DNA of 64,000 nt from Gammaproteobacteria bacterium (GTDB taxonomy: Bacteria > Pseudomonadota > Gammaproteobacteria > SURF-13), in NCBI GenBank assembly GCA_030680605.1, contig JAUXUQ010000001.1, positions 62,001 through 126,000 on the forward strand, given 5' to 3'. The position numbers and the translations under genes are program-made. This document shows, one piece after another, positions 19,175-27,049 of the stretch (position 1 is the first letter of the stretch; every line of letters begins with the position of its first letter). The notes beneath the pieces are model-generated. The model had not been told where the DNA came from, did not search any database, and saw nothing but the letters and a program-made list of their open reading frames with translations.

Positions 19175-19822
19175 ATGCGGCTGCAGACACTCTATCGCAG
19201 TCTCTATCGGCAGCACGGCGCGCAGCACTGGTGGCCGGGTGAGACGCCGTTTGAGGTGATGGTGGGTGCGGTACTGACACAGAATACCGCATGGCGCAAT
19301 GTGGAGCGGGCCATTGCCAATCTGCGTGCGGTTCAACTGCTCAGCCCCACGGCCATAACCGGCACGCCGCACGCGCGGCTGGCACAGCTGCTTCGGCCCT
19401 CGGGTTACTTCAACGTCAAGGCGCGCCGCCTGCACAGCTATTGCCGCTGGTATAACGAGCAGGGCGGCTTCGATGCGCTGACCCGCCTGGATACAGCGCG
19501 CTTGCGCACAGCCCTGCTGGCGGTACACGGCATTGGTCCCGAGACAGCGGATGACATCCTGCTGTATGCCTTTCAGCGCCCCGTGTTCGTGGTGGATGCC
19601 TATACGCGTCGTTTGCTCAGCCGGCTGGCGTTAATCCAGGGCAACGAGAGCTATGAAACCCTGCGCGCCACCATAGAAGGGCAGCTGGGCAGGGCTGACC
19701 GGCTGGCGCTGTTCAACGAATTCCATGCCTTGATTGTCATGCACGCGAAACACGTGTGTAAACCACGTCCTGCATGCACGCACTGTTGTGTTGCGCGCCG
19801 CTGTCCTGCTGCAACATCATGA
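19175..19822 (+). CDS. Endonuclease III-like HhH-GPD DNA glycosylase
   Basis: This base-excision repair glycosylase has 215 aa. It has a helix-hairpin-helix AVHGIGPETADDILLYA near residue 120, the catalytic Asp in VDAYTRR near 140, and a C-terminal C-x5-C-x2-C-x5-C set for an Fe-S cluster. The lysine used by bifunctional endonuclease III (GVGRKTA) is replaced here by Glu-Thr (GIGPETA). This points to a monofunctional glycosylase of the MagIII / 3-methyladenine type rather than Nth. It follows rluB by 12 bases. Confidence 0.88.
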   Translation: MRLQTLYRSLYRQHGAQHWWPGETPFEVMVGAVLTQNTAWRNVERAIANLRAVQLLSPTAITGTPHARLAQLLRPSGYFNVKARRLHSYCRWYNEQGGFDALTRLDTARLRTALLAVHGIGPETADDILLYAFQRPVFVVDAYTRRLLSRLALIQGNESYETLRATIEGQLGRADRLALFNEFHALIVMHAKHVCKPRPACTHCCVARRCPAATS

Positions 19823-19911
19823 CAACATTGTTTCCTCTTTTCATAAAGACCGGCTTGGTATAGGCTACTGCACAGCGCATCACCCTTTCATCTGCCGCGA
19901 GAGAGTCAGCC

Positions 19912-21249
19912 ATGAGCAAGATATCACGACGCGATTTTGTAAAATTGACGGGTGCTGCAATAGCTGCGGTGGGAATGGGTGGTCACGCAGCACAGGTAGA
20001 AGCGGCCCCGAAATCGGCCGCCGTGGTGCGCACCAAGGCCTATCTGCCAAAACCCAAAGGCCCGCGGGTAGTGGTAATCGGTGCGGGTACCGCCGGGTTA
20101 ACCATAGCCAAATATCTCAAAAAGGAAAATGCCAAGCTGGATGTCGTGGTGGTGGAAAAACGTGCGATGTACAGCTCCTGTTTTTCCAGCAATCTGTGGT
20201 ATTCGGGCGTCATCAATCTTGAGTTTCTCGCCGGGCACAGCTTTCTCGACGCGGCCAGAAATGGCGGCTACATCTTTTTCAGTGCCACCTGTACCGGCGT
20301 GGATCGCAGCGCGCGCAAGGTATACACCGACCAGGGCGAGATCAGCTACGATTATCTGGTGCTGGCGCCTGGCATAGATTACGACTACACTCGTATTGGC
20401 ATCAAGGATCCGGAAACCGAATATCGCCTGCGTACCGAGCATCCGGCAGGCTGGATGATGGGTACCGAACACGTTTCGATCAAACACAAGATCGAAACCT
20501 TCAAGGGCGGGATTTTTGTGCAGACCGTGCCCAGCGGAAACTTCCGCTGCAAGCCCGCGCCGTATGAGCGTGCCTGCATGATTGCGTCTTACTTCAAACA
20601 GCACAAGATCAAGGGTAAGGTGCTGTTGCTGGATCACAATCCCGATATCGCAGTCAAGAAAGCAGGCTTCCGCGCTGCGTTTGATGACCTGTACAAGGGC
20701 TATATAGACTATGTTCCTTCGGTCAATATCACCGGCGTGAATGCGGACACGAAAACCATTGAAACCGAATTTGACTCCTACCCGTTTGATGCGGCGGCGA
20801 TTTACCCCGGGGTGCGTGCCTCCATGCTGATTGAGGTAGCAGGCCTGGTAGATCCCAAGAGCCCGCAAAAGGAAGCGAACATTGATGTGCTGAAATACCA
20901 CGTGCCGGGTGACCCGCGCGTGTACGTGGCTGGCGACAGCCGGCCGATGGGTTTCCCCAAGAGTGCGCATCTCGCCAACAGTGAAGGCAAATACGTGGCC
21001 AAGGTCATTGCCGCGCATGAAGCAGGCAAGGTGATTGACTGGGCCAGCCCTGCCAGCGTGTGCTACTCGCTGGTGAATACCGAACCGAACGAGGCGATCA
21101 GTATGTGGGTGAGCTACAATTACGATGAGGCTACCAAGGCCTTCAGCCCGGCCAAGGACAGTACCGGCACGGATGAATCGCGCGACCCTGCCAAGGGCGG
21201 AGCCGCGCTTGATTGGGCGCAGACGTTGTACGCTGACATGTTTACCTGA
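19912..21249 (+). CDS. Flavocytochrome c-sulfide dehydrogenase flavoprotein (FccB/SoxF family)
   Basis: This is a periplasmic FAD enzyme that oxidises sulfide to sulfur and passes electrons to a c-type cytochrome. It has a Tat signal (SRRDFVKLTGAAIAAVGMGG), a Rossmann FAD motif VIGAGTAGLTIA (about 56), and a CFSSN motif (Cys90) matching the Cys that binds FAD covalently in FccB. FRCKPAPYERA (Cys212) and VCYSLV (Cys384) correspond to the redox disulfide pair. A FCSD C-terminal domain completes it. No cytochrome subunit gene is adjacent, so the electron acceptor must be elsewhere. A 29-residue membrane peptide gene follows by 12 bases. Confidence 0.93.
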   Translation: MSKISRRDFVKLTGAAIAAVGMGGHAAQVEAAPKSAAVVRTKAYLPKPKGPRVVVIGAGTAGLTIAKYLKKENAKLDVVVVEKRAMYSSCFSSNLWYSGVINLEFLAGHSFLDAARNGGYIFFSATCTGVDRSARKVYTDQGEISYDYLVLAPGIDYDYTRIGIKDPETEYRLRTEHPAGWMMGTEHVSIKHKIETFKGGIFVQTVPSGNFRCKPAPYERACMIASYFKQHKIKGKVLLLDHNPDIAVKKAGFRAAFDDLYKGYIDYVPSVNITGVNADTKTIETEFDSYPFDAAAIYPGVRASMLIEVAGLVDPKSPQKEANIDVLKYHVPGDPRVYVAGDSRPMGFPKSAHLANSEGKYVAKVIAAHEAGKVIDWASPASVCYSLVNTEPNEAISMWVSYNYDEATKAFSPAKDSTGTDESRDPAKGGAALDWAQTLYADMFT

Positions 21250-21261
21250 GGAGTGGATGTT

Positions 21262-21351
21262 ATGGATTTGACCTGGATAATGTTTGGTGTACTTGGGCTG
21301 GTGCTGTTTCTTGCCTTCCTGGTTTCGGTATTATTTCCGGGCAAACAATAA
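21262..21351 (+). CDS. 29-residue single-span membrane peptide downstream of the sulfide dehydrogenase
   Basis: The frame starts at ATG 21262 and ends at TAA 21349-21351. A strong GAGGAG lies eight bases upstream. The peptide begins MDLTWIMFGVLGLV, continues as one hydrophobic helix and ends FPGKQ. Length and shape resemble KdpF-like small subunits, but no kdp gene is present. Because it follows the flavoprotein by 12 bases, it may anchor or assist that enzyme or its cytochrome partner. The function is unknown. Confidence 0.7.
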   Translation: MDLTWIMFGVLGLVLFLAFLVSVLFPGKQ

Positions 21352-21552
21352 CGCAAGCCCACCCTGTCTGCGAGCGGCAGGCGACGGTGTGACTCGCACC
21401 ACGCGCCCCGCTCACTGCCGGATGACTGTTGCAGCTGTTTTTGCGCCCTGCTTACCGTATGGATGTGCGGCAATGCGCTGCGACGGGGCTGGCCTGATGC
21501 CCTTAGCGCATACTGGATTAGGTAACGCCATGCCATCTGCAGGAGCATCCAA
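21352..21552. other. Intergenic stretch without a supported gene
   Basis: Between the 29-residue peptide and the short frame that overlaps galU I see no reading frame with a ribosome site and no strong terminator. An AGGAG at 21540-21544 belongs to the following short frame. Confidence 0.5.
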
Positions 21553-21744
21553 ATGATTTTGACGGCCTTGAGACGGTGCGTTGCAGCCCTGCTGCATGGT
21601 CTGCCGGATAAAGAGGGGCGGGCATGTGTCGGCCCTGGTCAGCGTGAACTGCGCCAGCCGATCCGGTGCCGGATAGCGGAACTGCACGCAACGCTGCCGC
21701 GAGACCGCTTTAACGCGATCACATTTGACATCGCCAAGGCATGA
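21553..21744 (+). CDS. Possible small protein upstream of galU, unrecognised
   Basis: This is a 63-residue frame with AGGAG seven bases upstream of its ATG, and its stop overlaps the galU start as ATGA, the pattern of translational coupling. The composition is ordinary and basic, with no signal, membrane span or known motif. It could be a real leader or only a chance frame; I weigh it about evenly, leaning to chance. Confidence 0.35.
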   Translation: MILTALRRCVAALLHGLPDKEGRACVGPGQRELRQPIRCRIAELHATLPRDRFNAITFDIAKA

Positions 21745-22634
21745 GCGTGCAGGTTACCAAGGCAGTCTTTCCTGTTGCCGGCTTGGGCAGCCGCTTTCTT
21801 CCCGCCACCAAGGCAAACCCCAAAGAGATGTTGCCTATCGTTGACAAGCCCTTGATCCAATATGCCGTGGAAGAGGCGGCAGCGGCAGGCATCACCCAGA
21901 TGATTTTTGTCACCAGCAGCAACAAACGGGCGATCGAAGACCATTTCGATCACTCCTATGAACTGGAACAGGAGCTGGAAAAGCGCGGTAATACCGAGCT
22001 GCTCAAGGTGGTGCGCGACATTCTTCCCAAAGGCGTGTCCTGCGCCTATGTACGCCAGCCACAGGCCCTGGGCCTGGGGCACGCCGTATGGTGTGCGAAG
22101 GAAATCGTCGGCGCGCAACCCTTCGCCGTCGTACTGGCCGATGACCTGATTGATGGTGGTGATCACGGTTGTCTTACGCAAATGACGCAACAGTACCGTA
22201 AACACGCCTGCTCCATGGTTGCGGTGGAAGAGGTTCCGGCTTCGGACACAGACAAATACGGCATAGTGAATGTTGATGCCATTGAACCAGGGCTGGGGCG
22301 TGTTACCGCGATCGTGGAGAAACCCGCAGCCGCCCATGCACGTTCGACGCTGGCGGTGGTAGGCCGTTATATCCTGTCACCCCAGATTTTCAGTCTGCTG
22401 GAGTCCCAGAACGACGGTGCCCAGGGTGAAATTCAGCTGACGGATGCCATCGCCAGACTGCTGCAAACAGAACAGGTGTTGGCCTACCAGTTTACGGGTA
22501 AGCGCTATGACTGCGGCAGCAAGCTGGGCTATCTGGAAGCCACGGTAGCCTATGGCCTGCGCCATCCACAACTGGGCAAGGAATTCAGCGCCTGTCTGAA
22601 CGACTACTGCGCCAATCCCAAGGCAGCATCATGA
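21741..22634 (+). CDS. galU: UTP--glucose-1-phosphate uridylyltransferase
   Basis: The enzyme makes UDP-glucose from UTP and glucose-1-phosphate for polysaccharide and trehalose or glycogen routes. The N-terminal nucleotidyltransferase motif [20 protein letters not shown] is intact, with [13 protein letters not shown] after it, and the internal [13 protein letters not shown] and GRYILSP blocks are present. At 297 aa the length is normal. It overlaps hemH by four bases (ATGATG), an unusual pairing that suggests only co-transcription. Confidence 0.96.
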   Translation: MSVQVTKAVFPVAGLGSRFLPATKANPKEMLPIVDKPLIQYAVEEAAAAGITQMIFVTSSNKRAIEDHFDHSYELEQELEKRGNTELLKVVRDILPKGVSCAYVRQPQALGLGHAVWCAKEIVGAQPFAVVLADDLIDGGDHGCLTQMTQQYRKHACSMVAVEEVPASDTDKYGIVNVDAIEPGLGRVTAIVEKPAAAHARSTLAVVGRYILSPQIFSLLESQNDGAQGEIQLTDAIARLLQTEQVLAYQFTGKRYDCGSKLGYLEATVAYGLRHPQLGKEFSACLNDYCANPKAAS

Positions 22635-23740
22635 TGTTTCAGGGCAGTGAAAACTACGCACATGGTGTGCAGTCGGGTGTCGGGATACTACTGACCAATC
22701 TTGGCACGCCTGATGCGCCTACACCGGCGGCCCTGCGCCGCTACCTGGCGGAGTTTCTGTGGGATCCACGGATAGTGGAGATGAATCGCGCCCTGTGGTG
22801 GTGTGTGCTGCACGGCGTGATTTTGCGCATCCGCCCAGCACGTTCGGCGCATGCCTATCAGAAAATATGGACGCCACAGGGATCACCCTTGCTGGCGATA
22901 GCCCGTCGTCAGGCAGAAGCCCTGCAGGCAACGTTGCGGCAGCGATTGCCCGGTCCGGTGACGGTTGCCCTGGGTATGCGTTACGGCAATCCCTCAATCG
23001 CTTCCGCCTTGCAGCAGCTGCGCGAGCAGAATGTTCGCCACATACTGCTGCTGCCACTCTACCCTCAATATTCGGCATCAACCACGGCCTCCACATTCGA
23101 TGCCGTCAGTGACGAGCTGAAGCGCTGGCGCTGGCTCCCCGAGCTGCGCATGATCAGTCATTATCACGATGATGCCGGCTATATTGATGCGGTGGCGAAC
23201 AGCATCCGGCAGGCATGGCGACAGCGCCCGCCCGGGGAGCGGCTGTTGTTTTCGTTTCATGGCATTCCCAAACGTTTTTTCACGCAAGGGGATCCCTATC
23301 ACTGTGAGTGCCTGAAAACTGCCCGTCTTGTTGCGGCAAGACTGCAGCTCTCCACGGAACGCTGGCAAGTCGCTTTCCAGTCCCGCTTTGGTCGCGAGGA
23401 GTGGTTGCAGCCTTATGCCGATCACACACTGCGGCAGTGGGCGTCAGAGGGTGTGGCCAGTGTCGATGTTGTGTGCCCCGGCTTCTCGGCTGACTGTCTG
23501 GAAACGCTGGAAGAGGTGGCGATGGTCAACCGTGATATTTTTCTTGGCGCGGGCGGACGGGAATACCACTATATTCCTGCCTTGAATGACAATCCGGCGC
23601 ACATTGCCGCCCTCTGCGATCTGGCGCAAAGACATATGCAAGGCTGGCCTGAAGCCGATGCAGGTTGGCAGCCCGAACAGTCAGCGATTGAGAACGAAGA
23701 GAGTCGTCAGCGCGCACTTACATTTGGCGCAGTGCGCTGA
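22631..23740 (+). CDS. hemH: Ferrochelatase
   Basis: Ferrochelatase inserts Fe(II) into protoporphyrin IX, the last step of haem synthesis, at the inner membrane. Family features: [26 protein letters not shown] at the N-terminus, [15 protein letters not shown] in the middle, and [11 protein letters not shown] with the metal-binding His near residue 210, then the YHCECLKTA region. The protein has 369 aa; the last 40 residues or so extend past the core. A supply of haem fits the c-type cytochrome chemistry expected next to the sulfide dehydrogenase. Confidence 0.95.
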   Translation: MMFQGSENYAHGVQSGVGILLTNLGTPDAPTPAALRRYLAEFLWDPRIVEMNRALWWCVLHGVILRIRPARSAHAYQKIWTPQGSPLLAIARRQAEALQATLRQRLPGPVTVALGMRYGNPSIASALQQLREQNVRHILLLPLYPQYSASTTASTFDAVSDELKRWRWLPELRMISHYHDDAGYIDAVANSIRQAWRQRPPGERLLFSFHGIPKRFFTQGDPYHCECLKTARLVAARLQLSTERWQVAFQSRFGREEWLQPYADHTLRQWASEGVASVDVVCPGFSADCLETLEEVAMVNRDIFLGAGGREYHYIPALNDNPAHIAALCDLAQRHMQGWPEADAGWQPEQSAIENEESRQRALTFGAVR

Positions 23741-23778
23741 AATAATTTTAGCGCACTATCCGGCATATTCAGCGCACT
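23731..23778. repeat. Octamer repeats after hemH (AGTGCGCT/AGCGCACT)
   Basis: AGTGCGCT at 23731-23738 and AGCGCACT at 23750-23757 form a perfect inverted pair across the hemH stop. A further AGCGCACT lies at 23771-23778. The second and third copies are followed by a similar ACTGAAATA/ACTATCC context. They could form a hemH 3' hairpin or be operator sites for the histone-like gene promoter about 70 bases further on. Confidence 0.6.
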
Positions 23779-23848
23779 GAAATATGTGCCCGCCGAGTGG
23801 TGAGATGATACTCACCCTGACCCACGCTAACGTCACCGTAAAATAAAC

Positions 23849-23880
23849 TTGATTGCACTCATAACATTTGTGTTTATAAT
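23849..23880 (+). promoter_or_regulatory. Probable sigma-70 promoter of the H1-like gene
   Basis: A perfect -10 hexamer TATAAT lies at 23875-23880. Possible -35 elements are TTGATT at 23849-23854 (20-base spacer) or TTGCAC at 23853-23858 (16-base spacer). The start codon is 41 bases downstream of the -10, after a GGAGGGA ribosome site, so this should drive the H1-like gene strongly. Confidence 0.6.
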
Positions 23881-23920
23881 GTAAATTGCTCTTAACTTAT
23901 TGGAGGGAGTTAACACCATC

Positions 23921-24337
23921 ATGGCTAAAGCAAAAAAGACAGCAGCTAAGAAAACGAAAGCTAAGAAAGCAGCAACCAAAGCCAAGAAGAAAGTAGTGAA
24001 GAGGCGCGGACGCCCAACCGCCAAGAAGAAGACAACAGTGAAGGCTGCGCGCGCCAAACTCAAGGCCGCCAAGCTGAAGCTTGAGAAGCGGATAGCCGCC
24101 AAGAAGCGGGCCGCCGAAGTAAAGGCCAAAAAGGCCGAGCGTCGTGCCAAACAAGTAGCCGCCAAGGCCGCTGCGCGCATCAAGGCCGCCAAGGCCAAGG
24201 CCGTAGCCGCCTTCGCCAGCAAATGGGAGCGTGCCTACGCCAAAAAACAGGCCGCAGCCCGTCGTGCCGCCCGCCGTGCAGCCGCCAAGCGCAGAAAAAT
24301 GGCGCGTGCTGCCCGCCGCGCTGCCCGCCTCGGCTAA
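23921..24337 (+). CDS. Lysine/alanine-rich histone H1-like DNA-binding protein
   Basis: The 138-residue protein is made almost entirely of Lys, Ala and Arg with KKxAAKK-type repeats, as in bacterial H1-like and AlgP-type proteins. It starts MAKAKKTAAKKTKAKK and contains an AT-hook-like KRRGRPTAKK near residue 30. Such proteins bind DNA non-specifically or act as regulators. The ATG at 23921 has a strong GGAGGGA site. Base use is shifted by the lysine content, not by transfer. It has its own promoter and no operon partner. Confidence 0.85.
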   Translation: MAKAKKTAAKKTKAKKAATKAKKKVVKRRGRPTAKKKTTVKAARAKLKAAKLKLEKRIAAKKRAAEVKAKKAERRAKQVAAKAAARIKAAKAKAVAAFASKWERAYAKKQAAARRAARRAAAKRRKMARAARRAARLG

Positions 24338-24398
24338 GCTCAGCGCGATCCAGTCCGGCCACGGAGGTGTGTCGGACTCGACCTGAAGCAGACAACAT

Positions 24399-24418
24399 CG
24401 GGCCGGAACAGCGGCCCG
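24399..24418. terminator. Hairpin between convergent H1-like gene and moeA
   Basis: CGGGCCG (24399-24405) pairs with CGGCCCG (24412-24418) around a six-base loop. There is no T run, so it is at best a weak or Rho-assisted terminator serving either of the convergent genes. Confidence 0.35.
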
Positions 24419-24431
24419 GTGACGTCGGGGC

Positions 24432-25655
24432 TTATATCAGTCCTGCAAAGGGCTGTACATCTACCTGTTCGCCGGCCTGAACAGTGCCGCGATCTGCCGG
24501 CAGAACAATATAGCAGTTGGCCTTGCTCATGGACGTGAGTATGCCGGAGCCTTGCTCGCCGGTACTGCGCACCCGCAGCTGTCCGTCCTCCCGAGTATCG
24601 ACGATGCCCCGCTGAAAATCAGTGCGGCCCGGACCCTTTTTCAGGGTTTCGGTGCAGATGGCCTTCAGCAGCAATGGCGTGGTAACAACTTCACCCGCAA
24701 TACGGCGCAGTGCTGGCTGTACAAACTGATAAAACGTCGTCATGGCAGAAACCGGGTTGCCGGGCAGGCCGAAAAACAGTGCTGCACCGACCCGGCCAAA
24801 GGCCAGCGGCTTGCCGGGCTTCATGGCGATTTTCCAGAAGTCGACTTGCCCCAACTCCTCCAGACAGTCCTTGATAAAGTCCGTATCACCTACGGAAGCG
24901 CCGCCCGTGCTGATGACTACATCAGCCCTCCCTGCCGCCTCCAGCAGGGCATTTTTCACCAAACTGCGCTGATCGCGCACGGTACCCAGGTCGTGCACTT
25001 CCACCTCCAGGCGCTGCAACATCGCGCGCAGGGCAGGGCGGTTGCTGTCATAGATATCACCTTGGCCAAGCACCTCGCCGGGTGCGCGTAGCTCGTCACC
25101 GGTAGAGAAAAAAGCAACGCGCGGGCGACGCAGCACGGTGACATGGCTAATGCCGAGGGAAGCCAGCAAGCCGATATCGGCAGGCGTTATACGTCTGCCC
25201 GCCTGCATGACCGTCTGACCCCGTGCGATGTCCTCACCGGCCAGTCGTACGTTCTGGCCGGGTACATGTCCTGCCCCGACTTGCACCATGTCGCCGTGAC
25301 ACTCGACCTGCTCCTGCATGATGACCGTATCCGTGCCTGCGGGCAGTACTGCGCCTGTCATGATGCGTATGCATTGACCCGGGAGTACGCTGTTGCCGGT
25401 ATAGGGTTTACCGGCATAGGCGATACCCGCCAATACCAGGTCAGATGTTTCTGAGGCGGGCAGGTCGGCGGCGCTGAGGGCGTAACCATCCATAGCCGAG
25501 TTGGCGCTGGGGGGTACATCGAGCGCAGAACACACCTCGACGGCCACCCGTCCGAGGACATTGGCCAGCGGGAGTGTCTCCTGTTGCGTGAGTGGCGTGA
25601 TGGCACTGAGTATGTGCAGGCGTGCGTCATCGACGCTGAGTAAACTGTGTTTCAT
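24432..25655 (-). CDS. moeA: Molybdopterin molybdotransferase MoeA
   Basis: MoeA inserts molybdenum into adenylylated molybdopterin to give Mo-cofactor. Family signatures include NSAMDGYALSAADL near residue 52, IMTGAVLPAGTDTVIMQEQ, and VVISTGGASVGDTDFIKD in the MogA-like domain. At 407 aa the length is normal. The ATG overlaps the mobB stop (ATGA), so mobA-mobB-moeA form one minus-strand operon. The likely client is the molybdenum nitrate reductase NasA encoded across the divergent promoter. Confidence 0.95.
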   Translation of the reverse strand: MKHSLLSVDDARLHILSAITPLTQQETLPLANVLGRVAVEVCSALDVPPSANSAMDGYALSAADLPASETSDLVLAGIAYAGKPYTGNSVLPGQCIRIMTGAVLPAGTDTVIMQEQVECHGDMVQVGAGHVPGQNVRLAGEDIARGQTVMQAGRRITPADIGLLASLGISHVTVLRRPRVAFFSTGDELRAPGEVLGQGDIYDSNRPALRAMLQRLEVEVHDLGTVRDQRSLVKNALLEAAGRADVVISTGGASVGDTDFIKDCLEELGQVDFWKIAMKPGKPLAFGRVGAALFFGLPGNPVSAMTTFYQFVQPALRRIAGEVVTTPLLLKAICTETLKKGPGRTDFQRGIVDTREDGQLRVRSTGEQGSGILTSMSKANCYIVLPADRGTVQAGEQVDVQPFAGLI

Positions 25656-26179
25656 CGTAGTTGATCCAGTGTAGCCAGTACAAAACCTGCCATTTCCTGC
25701 ACATTATCAATGTCGAGCAGGGCAAGGGTAAGGGGTGCGAGTGTTGCATCGTCGGTGGCCAGTGCGATGATGCTGGTGTCATGTGGATAGAGCAGGGGCT
25801 GACCCATGGCCTGCCGGTGCAGCTCGATCTTGGGGTAGGGCGTGTGTTTGAAACCCTCAACCAGTACCAGATCGAGGCTGTCATGCTTCAGCGCCTGCAG
25901 CAACTCAGTCAGTACCGGCTCCTTGTCCGTTGCATGTTCGGTGATGAGTGCGGTGCGCTGACGTGAGGCCACCAGCATCTGGCGGGCGCCGGCCTTGCGC
26001 AGTTCATAGCTGTCCTTGCCGGGGATGTCCGTATCAAAGGCATGATGGGCATGCTTGATAACGCCAACACGCAAGCCGTGCCCTTTCAGCAAGGGCAGCA
26101 AGCGCGTCAGCAGGGTGGTCTTGCCGGTACCACTGGGCGCGACAAAGCCCAATACAGGAGTATTGCCTGCCTTCAGCAT
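25652..26179 (-). CDS. mobB: Molybdopterin-guanine dinucleotide biosynthesis protein MobB
   Basis: MobB is a GTP-binding accessory protein for making the MGD form of the cofactor. The P-loop GFVAPSGTGKTTL is at the N-terminus, followed by GVIKHAHHAFDTDIPGKDSYELRKAGA, a MobB hallmark, and LVLVEGFKHTPYPKIELHR. I place the start at ATG 26179, seven bases inside the end of mobA, because the family starts shortly before the P-loop; an ATG at 26218 would extend it by 13 residues deeper into mobA. Confidence 0.92.
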   Translation of the reverse strand: MLKAGNTPVLGFVAPSGTGKTTLLTRLLPLLKGHGLRVGVIKHAHHAFDTDIPGKDSYELRKAGARQMLVASRQRTALITEHATDKEPVLTELLQALKHDSLDLVLVEGFKHTPYPKIELHRQAMGQPLLYPHDTSIIALATDDATLAPLTLALLDIDNVQEMAGFVLATLDQLR

Positions 26180-26769
26180 GCGATGGGGGTGTTGCAGCTC
26201 AACTCCAGTCTGCGACAATCATCGGGCGTGTTCAGGTTCACGAAGGCCTCTGGCTGATCTGAAAAATCGGCAAGGGCCGGGTTGTGACGCAGCAGCCAAT
26301 CCATCACTTTTCTATGTCCGGCATCCAGATACTGGCATAAATCTGCTCTCAATGCGCGATGCAGCAGGGTAATAACGGGTTGCGGACGCACACCGTCGTG
26401 CGCGACGCACACGGCGGCCTGTTGCTGCCGTGCCGTCGTGATCATGCGCTGGACCAGGTCGCGCGGCAGGCAGGGTGTGTCGCACGGTACGCTGAGGAGG
26501 TATTCGGTTGTCGTGCAGCAAAGGGCGCGGTAGATGCCGGCCAGTGGCCCTTGTGCACCTGACCTTGCATCGCTGACGACCTGCACGCCGTAGGTCGCGT
26601 AGTGTGCGAGATTGCGGTTGGCACTGATCACGATATCATCGGTCTGCCCACGCAGGGTGATCAGCAGGTGCTCGATCAATGGTCTTCCCGCGACAGCAAG
26701 CAGCCCTTTATCAATCCCGTGCATGCGCCGCGCCTGTCCGCCAGCGAGAATAACAGCAGTCACAGTCAT
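26173..26769 (-). CDS. mobA: Molybdenum cofactor guanylyltransferase MobA
   Basis: MobA transfers GMP from GTP to Mo-molybdopterin, giving the bis-MGD cofactor used by NasA. The N-terminal AVILAGGQARRMHGIDKGLLAVAGRPLIEHLL is the family's GTP-binding motif; LLSVPCDTPCLP holds the metal-binding Asp. The start at ATG 26769 is set by the motif lying at residue 4 onward; the frame stays open further upstream but has no conserved sequence there. At 198 aa the length is normal. Confidence 0.93.
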   Translation of the reverse strand: MTVTAVILAGGQARRMHGIDKGLLAVAGRPLIEHLLITLRGQTDDIVISANRNLAHYATYGVQVVSDARSGAQGPLAGIYRALCCTTTEYLLSVPCDTPCLPRDLVQRMITTARQQQAAVCVAHDGVRPQPVITLLHRALRADLCQYLDAGHRKVMDWLLRHNPALADFSDQPEAFVNLNTPDDCRRLELSCNTPIAC

Positions 26770-26876
26770 GGGCCGTGTGTCAGGGCGATGGGTATCCACA
26801 CGCCGCACTATAGCAAATGCCGTACCACGCGAAAAATCCGCATCCGTACGGGCTGTCATCGTCACATTGTGTGCAG

Positions 26877-26930
26877 ATATGCACCAATAGTGTGAGCGGC
26901 GCAGCACGGTTGTATACATTTGGTGCATAT
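26877..26930. promoter_or_regulatory. NtrC-like enhancer: two inverted half-sites upstream of nirB
   Basis: ATATGCACCAA at 26877-26887 and its exact inverse TTGGTGCATAT at 26920-26930 each contain a perfect half of the known NtrC site (GCACC-N5-GGTGC). Read as two sites, 26880-26896 and 26911-26927, each has one perfect and one degraded half, with centres 31 bases apart (about three helix turns), as at the E. coli glnA enhancer. They lie about 100-150 bases upstream of the predicted sigma-54 start, the usual enhancer distance. Confidence 0.65.
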
Positions 26931-27001
26931 TTCCCGCCACAGACCTCGCGCAATCATGAAAACACCAGTAATAACATTGAGATGCAGCGATAAATCACTG
27001 T

Positions 27002-27016
27002 TGGCCTGCAACTTGC
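27002..27016 (+). promoter_or_regulatory. Sigma-54 promoter of the nirB operon
   Basis: TGGCCTGCAACTTGC has GG (27003-27004) and GC (27015-27016) separated by exactly ten bases, and matches the consensus TGGCACG-N4-TTGC at all but two fixed positions. The predicted transcription start is about 27028, 22 bases before the nirB ATG. Confidence 0.7.
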
Positions 27017-27049
27017 TGAACAGGGCTTAACTGTGTTCAAGGTGCTGTA

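Noticed and set aside
23921-24337. Low-complexity lysine repeats as a tandem DNA repeat
   Set aside because: The repetition is at the protein level with a clear promoter, ribosome site and intact frame, so it is treated as a gene.
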